Below, piece after piece: positions 1 to 7,133 of a DNA stretch of 9,952 bases. The number at the start of each line of letters is the position of its first letter. Position 1 is the first letter of the stretch. Under the pieces are notes generated by a model that was not told the DNA's origin, ran no database searches, and worked only from the letters and a program-made list of their open reading frames with translations. The stretch is from an uncultured Lysobacteraceae bacterium (GTDB lineage Bacteria > Pseudomonadota > Gammaproteobacteria > Xanthomonadales > Rhodanobacteraceae). Location: the NCBI GenBank assembly GCA_946482585.1, contig CAMLSI010000173.1:1-9952 (forward strand), written 5' to 3'. The position numbers were made by a program, and so were the translations under genes.

Positions 1-72
1 GCCTTCAACATCGTCGACGACGCCGATATCGTCGGCGCCTATCGCCGCAAGATGTCGGCCGTGCTGTTCTGA
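1..72 (+). CDS. 3' end of an unidentified gene (partial)
   Basis: The window opens inside a reading frame that gives 23 residues, ending in KMSAVLF, and stops at TGA 70-72. Base use matches the neighbouring genes. The fragment is acidic in its first half (a DDAD stretch) and basic near the end (YRRK), and is too short to assign to a family. It is accepted as real because the frame is open from the edge, its stop sits seven bases before the next start, and the GAGG ribosome site of the next gene overlaps the stop. That arrangement suggests one operon with the DUF4442 gene. Function unknown. Confidence 0.6.
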   Translation, partial: AFNIVDDADIVGAYRRKMSAVLF

Positions 73-74
73 GG
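71..74 (+). promoter_or_regulatory. Shine-Dalgarno site overlapping the upstream stop
   Basis: GAGG lies five bases before ATG 80 and shares bases with the TGA at 70-72. It fixes the DUF4442 start and suggests that its translation is coupled to the preceding gene. Confidence 0.6.
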
Positions 75-79
75 CGCGC

Positions 80-535
80 ATGAAAGTCACGCCGGCGCGG
101 CTGCGCCGCTTCATGAATCTCTGGCCGCCGTTCCTGTTCAGCGGCGTCCGCGTGGAAACCATCTCTCCGGACTGGCGCCGCGCCCGCGTACGCCTGAAAC
201 TCGCGCGGTACAACCGCAACTATGTAAAAACCCACTTCGGCGGCAGCCTGTTCGCGATGACCGATCCGTTCTGGATGATCCTCGTGCTGGAATGCCTCGG
301 CCGCGACTTCATCGTCTGGGACAAGTCCGCGACGATCGACTTCGTCGCTCCCGGCCGCGAGGACGTCTACGCGGAATTCATCGTCGAGGACAGCGTCCTC
401 GACGAATTGCGCGCGGCCACCGCGAACGGCGAGAAATATCTGCGCTGGTTCGATACGGAAGTGAAGACGGCAGGCGGCGAGCTGGTCGCGCGCGTGCGCA
501 AGCAGCTCTACGTGCGGCGCAAAGAGGGGCGCTGA
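80..535 (+). CDS. DUF4442 hotdog-fold protein (putative acyl-CoA thioesterase)
   Basis: This 151-residue cytosolic protein resembles the DUF4442 branch of the hotdog superfamily. The key stretch is residues 45-65, with NRNYVKTHFGGSLFAMTDPF: an Asn, then HFGG, then the long helix entered by MTDPFW. This is the usual hotdog-helix signature of the family. The rest is short beta strands (SATIDFVAP, VYAEFIV, GELVARVRKQLYV) that fit a single hotdog domain of normal length. Relatives are annotated as PaaI-like or uncharacterised thioesterases; the substrate cannot be told from sequence. The ATG at 80 has a GAGG site (71-74) overlapping the preceding TGA, so it is probably translated together with the upstream gene. 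The fold is fairly certain, the reaction is inferred. Confidence 0.88.
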   Translation: MKVTPARLRRFMNLWPPFLFSGVRVETISPDWRRARVRLKLARYNRNYVKTHFGGSLFAMTDPFWMILVLECLGRDFIVWDKSATIDFVAPGREDVYAEFIVEDSVLDELRAATANGEKYLRWFDTEVKTAGGELVARVRKQLYVRRKEGR

Positions 536-686
536 GCGCGCGCAGCACGAACGACAGCTCCTGTTCGGGCGAGACGGCGATCCCTGCGGTACCCGGGGGC
601 GTTCGAACCGGCATTGGGGTTTCGCCCGCCACGCTGCGTATCCATCTGCGCAGCCGCCCTCCCTGACGCGGCGCGGGAGTCGTTTC
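536..686 (+). promoter_or_regulatory. Intergenic region upstream of the exoprotein gene
   Basis: These 151 bases hold no convincing gene. A weak sigma70-like pair can be drawn: TTGGGG at 614-619 and TATCCA at 639-644, with a 19-base spacer that is longer than ideal. A six-base inverted repeat (GCTGCG at 633-638 with CGCAGC at 649-654) overlaps the putative -10 and has no T-run after it, so it is not a good terminator. It could be an operator or chance. A clear ribosome site, GGGAG at 675-679, lies seven bases before ATG 687 and supports that start. Confidence 0.35.
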
Positions 687-3410
687 ATGGCGTCGTCTTC
701 GTGGTGCCGGAGCGTGCTCCGGCTCGCCGTTCCCCTGGTTCTGCTCGCCGCGTCCGCGGCCCATGCGCAAAGCCGTTTCGTCGTCACGAGCCCCGCCGAC
801 AGCGGCGCGGGTACCTTGCGCGACGCGATCACCCAGGCCAACGCGAATGCCGATCGCAGCACGATCGACTTCGCGATCGACACCAACGCGTTCGGCACTG
901 GTCCGTGGCAGATCGCGCTGCAGTCGTCGCTGCCCGAGTTCAATGCGCCGGTGATCGTGCGCGGGTTCTCGCAGGCCGGAACGATCGCGCCGACCTCGAC
1001 CGGCAACGGCCGGCTCATGATCGAGCTGTCCACCGACGGCGATTCGGACTACGCGCTGATGTTCTCGCGCGGCTCCGAAGGCAGCAGCGTCACCGGACTC
1101 GCGTTCGTCGGCGGTGCGCCGGGCTCGCCGGCGCTGTTGATCATGGCCGGCAACGTGCGCGCGTCGGCGAACACGATCGGCATCCACGCGGACGGCACGC
1201 CCGACCACTACAGCGGCGTCGGCATCGGCGCCGTGTGTGCCGACGGCATCACGATCGGCGGCGCGATGCCGTCGGACGGCAACGTGATCTTCGGCACGAC
1301 GACCGCGCTGATGATGGACGGCGCGAATCATGTCGTGCGGCACAACTGGCTGGGCATGGACCTTCAGGGCACATCGCCGCTCTCGAGCATCGTGTCGCGC
1401 GAAGGATTGCTCGCCGGCACCATCGGCGTCGGCGTGGCGCCGCATCTGCAAAGCATCTACACGCCGGCCGTGCAGCAGAGTTTCTTCGGCCTGCGCGATT
1501 CCCTGATCGCGGACAATCGATTCGCGCACATCGGCGGCAGCGCGATCCGCGTGCTCGGCGCCAACAATCCGACGCGCGGCAATCAGATCGTCCGCAATGT
1601 GTTCGGGCGCGACATCTGGGGCGGCCCGAACGCGTACGTCGACGTCGCGGTGCGCCTGAGCAACGACGCTTTCGACAACCTCGTCGGCGACAACACCATC
1701 GCGCGCGCGAATGCGGGCATTCTCCTCGGCGACGGCCTCGCCGGCACGGTGGCGGGCAACGGCAACCGGCTCAGCCGCAACCTGATCTACGACGTCGCCT
1801 ATCCGATGATAGGCCTCGACGCGACGAACGGATTCGCGCCGCTGGCGAACGACCCACTCGATGCCGACGCCGGTGCGAACGGCTGGCAGAACAAGCCGGA
1901 ACTCTCGGCGGCCAGCGTCGCCGGCGGCGTCGAAGGTGTGCTCGATGCGGCGCCGAACGAAACCTACGCACTCGAATTCTCACTCGCGACCGACTGCCAT
2001 GCGAGCGGCTACGGTGCCGCGGATTTCCTGCTCGGCGCGATCGAAGTGAGGACGAACGGCGCAGGCCGGGCGACGTTCGCGAGCCGGTTTCCGACCCAGC
2101 CGCTGGCCGGTCTGCGCGCCGGCGACAGCGTCAGCGCGACCGCGACGGATTCGCGCGGCAACACCTCGGAATTCTCGCGCTGCCTGCCGCTGACCGCGGC
2201 GATTCCGACGCGCGTCGTCGTCGCCGCGCAGACGACGCCGCAGCCGGCCATGGACACGAGCACGCTGCTGCAGGCGCAGGTCGTCGGCGACAACACACGC
2301 GTACCCGGCGGCGACGTCACGTTCTTCGCGCGCACGGCGGCCGGGCGACGCGAACTGGGCCGCGCGCCGCTGCAGGGCGGACTCGCCATCCTGCCGACGC
2401 CGCCGTCGGGATTTTTCGTCAACGCCGGCCGCTATGACATCGAGGCCGACTATTCCGGCGACGGTTTCCACCAGGCCGGCAGCGCGGCCGTGCAGACCGT
2501 CGTCGTGTTCCGCCCGAGCATCGCGACGCTCGACACGAGCCTGTCCGCACCGGTGCGCCGGGACGTCGGCAGCGGCGATCGCGAAGGGTATGAAGCACCC
2601 GGCCGCGCCTGGTATCCGCTCGCGACGCTGCGCGACGACAACTGGATCGACAGCGAGCGCTTCGGCGGCGATCGCCTCGATCGCATGCTCGTACGCGATG
2701 CGAATGCGGACTACGTGCTGGTCGATCAGCGCGGCGCGCGCAACGTGGTGCGCAGCGGCGCCATCGGCGCGTCTTCGCAGATCGTCGATCTGCTGCAGGC
2801 CGACCAGGACGTGCGCGCCGACGCGATCGTGCGCGACCCCGTCGCCGGCTGGCTGCTCGTCCACTGCGTGTTCGTGATCGACAACTGCGAGCGCGCCGAG
2901 CGGCTGCCGACGAACCTCGAATTCGATTTCGTGCTCAGCGGCGAGTTCGACGGCGACGGTTTCGCCGATCTGGTCTGGCGCAATCGCGCGAGCGGCGAGC
3001 TCGAACTCTGGCTCATGGACGGCAACAAGCCGCGGCTGCGCGTGCCGCTGCCGGCGCCGGCCAAGGATGCGCAGCTCGCCGCGGCCGTCGACATCAACGG
3101 AGACGGTTATGAAGACCTGATCTGGCAGGATACGAATGCGAAACAGATGTTCGCGATCGTCATTCAGGTCGGCACGCCGCGCCGCACGCTGATCGGACAG
3201 TTGCCCACGGCGACGACGCAAATCGTCGGCAGCGCGCAACTCGGCTATCCGGGGCAACGCGACTACGGCTTCGGGCAGATCGTGCTAGGCGACACCGCCA
3301 GTGGCGAAGTGGCCGTCTGGCGCGATCTGCGCACCGGCGGCGGTCAGTTCCGCGCGACGCCGGATCCGCTCTACGCCGATCGCCGCTACGTACCCGAACG
3401 CCTGCGCTGA
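687..3410 (+). CDS. Secreted beta-helix / Ig-like / VCBS-repeat protein
   Basis: This 907-residue protein is exported. Residues 1-27 form a Sec signal peptide: basic start, hydrophobic core LAVPLVLLAASAA, likely cut at AHA|Q. Residues 30-65 carry the typical opening of such exoproteins (VTSPADSGAGTLRDAITQAN). Residues about 70-395 are rich in short Asn/Gly/Ile turns (NTIGI, NVIFG, NRFAHIGG, NQIVRNVFGRD), as in right-handed parallel beta-helices. They end in NDPLDADAGANGWQNKPEL, followed by a beta domain ending GNTSEFSRC near 495. Residues 506-607 resemble a bacterial Ig-like repeat (VTFF...YDIEADYSGDGFHQAG). Residues about 660-885 hold five VCBS/FG-GAP-like units. Two keep calcium-loop acids (E753-D755-D757-D761 and D802-N804-D806-D810) and three are degenerate. 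There is no C-terminal anchor or autotransporter barrel. The likely role is a surface or extracellular adhesion or matrix protein; the ligand is unknown. The gene is monocistronic by spacing and converges on the next gene. Confidence 0.85.
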   Translation: MASSSWCRSVLRLAVPLVLLAASAAHAQSRFVVTSPADSGAGTLRDAITQANANADRSTIDFAIDTNAFGTGPWQIALQSSLPEFNAPVIVRGFSQAGTIAPTSTGNGRLMIELSTDGDSDYALMFSRGSEGSSVTGLAFVGGAPGSPALLIMAGNVRASANTIGIHADGTPDHYSGVGIGAVCADGITIGGAMPSDGNVIFGTTTALMMDGANHVVRHNWLGMDLQGTSPLSSIVSREGLLAGTIGVGVAPHLQSIYTPAVQQSFFGLRDSLIADNRFAHIGGSAIRVLGANNPTRGNQIVRNVFGRDIWGGPNAYVDVAVRLSNDAFDNLVGDNTIARANAGILLGDGLAGTVAGNGNRLSRNLIYDVAYPMIGLDATNGFAPLANDPLDADAGANGWQNKPELSAASVAGGVEGVLDAAPNETYALEFSLATDCHASGYGAADFLLGAIEVRTNGAGRATFASRFPTQPLAGLRAGDSVSATATDSRGNTSEFSRCLPLTAAIPTRVVVAAQTTPQPAMDTSTLLQAQVVGDNTRVPGGDVTFFARTAAGRRELGRAPLQGGLAILPTPPSGFFVNAGRYDIEADYSGDGFHQAGSAAVQTVVVFRPSIATLDTSLSAPVRRDVGSGDREGYEAPGRAWYPLATLRDDNWIDSERFGGDRLDRMLVRDANADYVLVDQRGARNVVRSGAIGASSQIVDLLQADQDVRADAIVRDPVAGWLLVHCVFVIDNCERAERLPTNLEFDFVLSGEFDGDGFADLVWRNRASGELELWLMDGNKPRLRVPLPAPAKDAQLAAAVDINGDGYEDLIWQDTNAKQMFAIVIQVGTPRRTLIGQLPTATTQIVGSAQLGYPGQRDYGFGQIVLGDTASGEVAVWRDLRTGGGQFRATPDPLYADRRYVPERLR

Positions 3411-3457
3411 CGCGACGCGGATCCGGGCGCGGTGCCGACGCGCGCGGGCATGCCGAT

Positions 3458-4051
3458 TCAGCGTTCGATGCCCGCGATGCCGGCGACCGCCTCGATCGCG
3501 AGCCGGCAGACTTCGGCGGCGGGCAGACGCGCATCGATGCTCAAGGCGCCCGGCGGCGGCGGCTCCATGCGCGCGAGCACCTCGCCGACCACGTCGGGAT
3601 TGCGGTCGCGCGCGAGGTGCCGGTTCTCGGCGACGTCGCGCGCGATGCGCTCGCGCGCGAGTTCGGACGGACAGTCGAGAAAGATCGGAATCGGCGTGTA
3701 GGCGTACTGGCGTACGACCTGATCGACGCGCGCGAGGTCGGCACGCCGCGAGAACGTGCAGCCGTCGATGACGCTGGACTCGCCGAGCATGCAGTTCACT
3801 TCGAGCGCGAGCAGCACGCCGCGGAACGAGGCGCGCTTCTCCACGAAGCTGTAACTGCAGCGCGGGAACATCGCGTGGCGAATCGTGTCGCGGTCGACGC
3901 GGCGGTAGTCGAGCTGGTCGGCCAACGCCCGTGCGACGAGGCTCTTGCCGGCGCCGGGCAGCCCGATCAGCGCGACCACGACGGGTTTTCCGGCACGGGC
4001 AACGGGAGCGGCGGATCGGGAGGCGGGAACGGGCGTCGGCGCGGAACTCAT
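3458..4051 (-). CDS. P-loop kinase-like ATPase (AAA_33 family)
   Basis: From ATG 4051 this gives 197 residues. After an Ala/Pro-rich, probably disordered leader (1-22) comes a strand and a Walker A loop, GLPGAGKS at 30-37. DRDTIR follows at 53-58, and VIDG (94-97, Walker B-like Asp96) leads into a TFSRRADL segment. A strand IPIFLDCP and an Arg-rich helix-loop (ELARERIARDVAENRHLARDR) then follow, as expected for the lid of small-molecule kinases. This order fits AAA_33 / adenylate-kinase-like phosphotransferases, a family that includes kinases of nucleosides, sugars and antibiotics. The substrate is unknown. The frame stays open upstream to TTG 4114, but that start would run into the divergent promoter region and has no ribosome site. 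ATG 4051 is preferred although its own site is weak. It ends 47 bp from the convergent exoprotein gene with no clear terminator between them. Confidence 0.8.
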   Translation of the reverse strand: MSSAPTPVPASRSAAPVARAGKPVVVALIGLPGAGKSLVARALADQLDYRRVDRDTIRHAMFPRCSYSFVEKRASFRGVLLALEVNCMLGESSVIDGCTFSRRADLARVDQVVRQYAYTPIPIFLDCPSELARERIARDVAENRHLARDRNPDVVGEVLARMEPPPPGALSIDARLPAAEVCRLAIEAVAGIAGIER

Positions 4052-4174
4052 GGCCGGACTAGCCTGCCATGCGCCCGGCCGGCACGCCAGCCGCGACTTT
4101 TCGTCATGGCGCAACCATTCCTATACATCGCTTCCGATAGAATACGGGCCGTTTCCCCTGTCTCGTCACGGCCG
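4052..4174. promoter_or_regulatory. Divergent promoter region between the two kinase genes
   Basis: This is the only AT-richer patch nearby. On the + strand, TAGAAT at 4138-4143 is a good -10 followed by ACGGGCC. The -35 is weak (CCATTC at 4115-4120 with a 17-base spacer). A second possible -10 is TATACA at 4122-4127. Transcription from TAGAAT would start near 4150 and leave about 25 bases before ATG 4175, with no Shine-Dalgarno site. On the minus strand, TATTCT or TATAGG in the same patch could serve the small P-loop kinase; that part is a guess. Confidence 0.5.
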
Positions 4175-6421
4175 ATGACCGCCAATCCGGGCATTCCGTT
4201 CGAAATTCCCGGTTACCGTATCACTCGCCAGCTCGGTCAGGGCGGCATGGCGACGGTTTACCTCGCGGTCCAGAACGCGCTCGATCGCGAAGTCGCGATC
4301 AAGGTACTCGGTGCCGACCGTGCGCCGAGCGAGGACCTCATCAAGCGCTTCGAGAACGAAGCCCGCGTGATCGCGAAGCTCGATCACCCGCATATCGTGA
4401 GCATCTACGAAGTCGACCGCGCATCGAGCGGGCATCTCTACTACACCCTGCCCTATCTGCCGAACGGCGATCTGTCCGGCCGCCAGGATGCCAGCGACCA
4501 GCATCGCGTCATCGAGATCCTGCGCTGCCTGGCCCAGGCACTCGGGTATGCGCACCAGCACGGCATCGTCCATCGCGACGTGAAACCCGAGAACGTGCTG
4601 TTCGACAAGCTCGACCGGCCGCAGCTCGCCGATTTCGGCATCGCGCTCGCACGCCACTCCGACGTGCGCGTCACGCGCGAAGGCGCGACCCTGGGCTCGA
4701 CCGGTTATATGAGCCCCGAGCAGGCGCGCGGCCAGGTGCTCGACGGCCGCTCCGATCTGTACAGCCTCGGCGTCATGGCCTACGAGCTCCTGACCGGCGA
4801 CCTGCCGTTCCACGGTCCGGACGCGCTGTCGGTCGCGCTCGCCCATGTCGAACAGCCGGTGCCGCGCCTGCCGCCGCAGCGACGTCCGTGGCAGCCGCTC
4901 ATGGACAAGCTGCTGGCCAAGGATCCGGCGCAGCGCTACGCCACCGCGGAAGAACTCCTGGCTGGTCTCGACGCGGTCGAACGCGAACTGCAGCAGCGCC
5001 GCGTGGCGCCCGTGGTGACGGCCTGGCGCGAGCGCGTGCGCGAATGGCCGGCGAGCATCTGGGTCGGAGTCGCCTCGATCGCCGGCACGCTGATATTGCT
5101 CGCGATGCTGCTCTGGCCCAAAGGCGAGCAATCGCCGGAGGCGCGCTTCGTCACGGTGCCCTCGCTCGGCGAGACCGCGGTCGCCGCCGACGCCGACGAC
5201 ACCGCCGCCAAGACCGCCGAGAACCCCGAGGCCATCGCCGCGGCCGCTGCCGTGCGCCTGACCGGTCTGCTCGACAAGGCCGTGCGCCAGCTCAACGACG
5301 GCAAGCTCGTGACACCGGCCGGCGACAACGCGGCCGAAAGCTATCTCGCGGCGCTCGCGCTCGAACCCGCGAACGCGACGGCGCGCGAAGGCATGAACGG
5401 CGTGTTCGCCGCGCTCGGCGAGCATATCGATCAGGCGCTGCAGTCCGGCGATACGGACGGCGTGCGCAGCCACTACGAACAGGCGCGGCTGCTGGCGGAC
5501 CGCGCGCAGCTGCGCGAGAGCCCGGCCTGGACCGGCTTCCTCGCCGGCCGCCAGACGCTGTTCGAGAAGCGTCTGCAGGCGGCGCTGCAGGCCGGCTCGT
5601 CGCAACAGCTCGCCGCGCTGAAACCGGCCGCGGAGCTGCTGGCCCAGGATCAGGCTGCCCTGCTCGCGCGCTGGCAGGATGCCGAACGCGAACTCGCCAC
5701 GCGCACGCGGCAGCGCAGCGAACTCGAGCCCGCGCTGGTCTACGTGCCGGTCGAGATCGACGGCAATCGGCTCGGCCACGCGTTCGAACTCGGCCGTACC
5801 GAAGTCACGCGTGCCGAATACGCGCGCTTCGTGCGCGCCACTGGCCGCGCCGCCGCGCGTTGCCGCGAACCGCTGCGTCCACTGTCGCGGCTGAAGAGCC
5901 TCGAGTGGCGAGATCCGGATTTCGCCCAGGACGAAGACGAACCCGTGGTCTGCGTGAGCTGGCAGGATGCCAACGCCTATGCGCGCTGGCTCAGCAACGA
6001 AACCGGCTCGCGCTATCGCCTGCCGACCGAAGCCGAATGGCTGCACGCCGCCGCGAGTCTCCCGCGCGGCGGCGGCTGCGATCAGGGCAACGTCGCCGAC
6101 GCGAGCATGGGCACGCGCTGGACGCTCGCGAGCCGCTTCAAATGTTCCGACGGCCGCGCGCACACTTCGCCGGTCGCCCGCTACCGCGCTAGTTCGCTGG
6201 GCGCTTTCGACCTCGCCGGCAATGCGAGCGAGTGGACGTCCGGATGCGGCTCGAGCGATTGCTCCGAACGCGTGTTCCGCGGCACTTCCTGGCGCGACGG
6301 CCCCGACGAAACCGCCACCGGACGGCGCGGCGCCAGCGACGCCGACACGGGCTACACCACGATCGGCTTCCGGCTCGTGCGCGAACTCGACGGCGCGGCA
6401 GCGACCGCGGCGACGCCGTGA
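4175..6421 (+). CDS. Transmembrane Hanks-type Ser/Thr kinase fused to an FGE/SUMF1-fold domain
   Basis: This 748-residue protein has a complete kinase domain at residues 14-270. It has the Gly loop GQGGMATVY at 21-29, Lys43 in VAIK, helix-C Glu62, HRDVKPEN with Asp135, Lys137 and Asn140, DFG at 153-155, SPE at 180-182 and Asp194 in DGRSDLYS. All catalytic residues are present, and T167, T172 and T176 are possible activation-loop phosphosites. One transmembrane helix spans about 293-314. Residues 316-520 are Ala-rich and helical, with TPR-like stretches such as ESYLAALALEPANATA. Residues 520-740 match the FGE-sulfatase/SUMF1 fold: ELGRTEVTRAEYARF, VCVSWQDANAYARWLS, YRLPTEAEW, DLAGNASEW, RGTSW at 702-706 and IGFRLV. 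The paired cysteines expected just after RG(G/T)SW in catalytic FGEs are absent, so enzyme activity is doubtful. The kinase should face the cytosol and the FGE domain the periplasm, giving a receptor-like kinase. ATG 4175 begins MTANPGIPF just before the kinase fold. The stop overlaps the DUF502 start. Confidence 0.93.
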   Translation: MTANPGIPFEIPGYRITRQLGQGGMATVYLAVQNALDREVAIKVLGADRAPSEDLIKRFENEARVIAKLDHPHIVSIYEVDRASSGHLYYTLPYLPNGDLSGRQDASDQHRVIEILRCLAQALGYAHQHGIVHRDVKPENVLFDKLDRPQLADFGIALARHSDVRVTREGATLGSTGYMSPEQARGQVLDGRSDLYSLGVMAYELLTGDLPFHGPDALSVALAHVEQPVPRLPPQRRPWQPLMDKLLAKDPAQRYATAEELLAGLDAVERELQQRRVAPVVTAWRERVREWPASIWVGVASIAGTLILLAMLLWPKGEQSPEARFVTVPSLGETAVAADADDTAAKTAENPEAIAAAAAVRLTGLLDKAVRQLNDGKLVTPAGDNAAESYLAALALEPANATAREGMNGVFAALGEHIDQALQSGDTDGVRSHYEQARLLADRAQLRESPAWTGFLAGRQTLFEKRLQAALQAGSSQQLAALKPAAELLAQDQAALLARWQDAERELATRTRQRSELEPALVYVPVEIDGNRLGHAFELGRTEVTRAEYARFVRATGRAAARCREPLRPLSRLKSLEWRDPDFAQDEDEPVVCVSWQDANAYARWLSNETGSRYRLPTEAEWLHAAASLPRGGGCDQGNVADASMGTRWTLASRFKCSDGRAHTSPVARYRASSLGAFDLAGNASEWTSGCGSSDCSERVFRGTSWRDGPDETATGRRGASDADTGYTTIGFRLVRELDGAAATAATP

Positions 6422-7095
6422 ACGCGCCCATCGCGACGCCGCGGCGCTCGCTGCACGTCCAGCGCTATCTGATCACCGGCATACTGACCGTCGTGCCGCT
6501 CTGGATCACGTTCATCGTGTTCCGCTTCATCGCATCGCTGCTGTCGGAATTCGGCTCGCCGCTGATCGGCGCGCTGTTCGCTTGGCTCGCCGCGATGTTT
6601 CCGCGCCTGAGCACGCTGTTCGCGGAAGTCTGGCTCATCAACGGCATCGGCTTCGTCGCGACGCTGGTCATCCTCTACCTGATCGGACTCGTCGCCAACC
6701 GCGTGCTGGGCCAGCGCCTGCTCGCGGCGCTCGATGCGCTCATGGACCGCATTCCGCTCGTGCATTCGATCTACGGCGGCACCAAGAAACTGATGGCGCT
6801 GCTGCAGAACAAGCCCGACGGCACGCAGCGCGTCGTGCTCATCGACTTTCCGTCGGCGGGGCTCAAGTCCATCGGTTTCGTCACGCGCGTGTTCGACGGC
6901 GCGGACGGCGTCCAGCTCGCCTCGGTCTACGTGCCCACGACGCCGAATCCGACCGGCGGCTACCTCGAAATCGTGCCGGTCGACCGGCTGATCGCGACCG
7001 ACTGGAGCGTCGATCAGGCCATGGCCTTCGTGCTGTCGGTCGGCGCGGTGGCGCCGGACGGGGCGTTTCCCGCCATGACCGCGGCGCGCGATTAG
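6418..7095 (+). CDS. DUF502 family integral membrane protein
   Basis: The 225-residue product starts at GTG 6418, which overlaps the kinase TGA in the motif GTGA. No separate ribosome site is seen, so translational coupling is likely. Two membrane helices are visible: about 17-42 (YLITGILTVVPLWITFIVF) and about 71-95 (EVWLINGIGFVATLVILYLI). The conserved segment RIPLVHSIYGGTKKL follows at 111-125, then a soluble beta-rich C-terminal half (VVLIDFPSAGLKSIGFVT, VYVPTTPNPTGGYLEIVP). This order and length are typical of DUF502, whose plant relatives are the LIKE COV proteins. The biochemical function is not known. Earlier in-frame ATGs lie inside the kinase gene and were not used. As I recall, the bacterial gene often neighbours aspS; here it is tied to a receptor-like kinase. 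Confidence 0.88.
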   Translation: MNAPIATPRRSLHVQRYLITGILTVVPLWITFIVFRFIASLLSEFGSPLIGALFAWLAAMFPRLSTLFAEVWLINGIGFVATLVILYLIGLVANRVLGQRLLAALDALMDRIPLVHSIYGGTKKLMALLQNKPDGTQRVVLIDFPSAGLKSIGFVTRVFDGADGVQLASVYVPTTPNPTGGYLEIVPVDRLIATDWSVDQAMAFVLSVGAVAPDGAFPAMTAARD

Positions 7096-7100
7096 GCACG

Positions 7101-7106
7101 TACAAT
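7101..7106 (+). promoter_or_regulatory. Putative -10 element for tesB
   Basis: TACAAT lies just after the DUF502 stop and is followed by GCGCGCC. A transcript would begin near 7113 and leave about 20 bases before ATG 7134. The -35 is poor: ACCGCG sits at the 17-base spacing, and the better ATGACC at 7075-7080 gives 20 bases. It suggests tesB can be transcribed separately from the kinase-DUF502 pair. Confidence 0.5.
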
Positions 7107-7133
7107 GCGCGCCCCACCGCCAGCCCAGCCCCG

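Noticed and set aside
597..625. A tRNA-like T-loop, GTTCGAACC
   Set aside because: The flanking bases do not form the T-stem, and no acceptor, D or anticodon arm can be drawn around it.
633..654. Inverted repeat GCTGCG ... CGCAGC as a terminator
   Set aside because: The stem is only six base pairs with a ten-base loop and no T-run follows; such repeats are common by chance in GC-rich DNA.
614..2437. A 607-codon open frame on the + strand in another frame of the exoprotein gene
   Set aside because: The translation is extremely Arg-rich and lacks any fold-like pattern; the 687-3410 frame explains the region.
1980..3257. A 425-codon open frame on the minus strand, opposite the exoprotein gene
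   Set aside because: The product is Arg/Ala-rich without domain motifs, and the + strand frame has a signal peptide and recognisable repeats.
3411..3457. Bidirectional terminator between the convergent genes
   Set aside because: Only a CGGATCCG palindrome and a four-base stem are visible, with no T-run on either strand.
4052..4114. TTG 4114 as an upstream start of the small P-loop kinase
   Set aside because: It would add 21 residues without conserved features, begin inside the divergent promoter patch and has no ribosome site. ATG 4051 is simpler.
4166..6163. A 665-codon open frame on the minus strand, opposite the Ser/Thr kinase gene
   Set aside because: It mirrors the codon pattern of a clearly real gene on the + strand, is rich in Arg/Ala/His low-complexity sequence and shows no family motif. 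It is a typical GC-rich antisense shadow.
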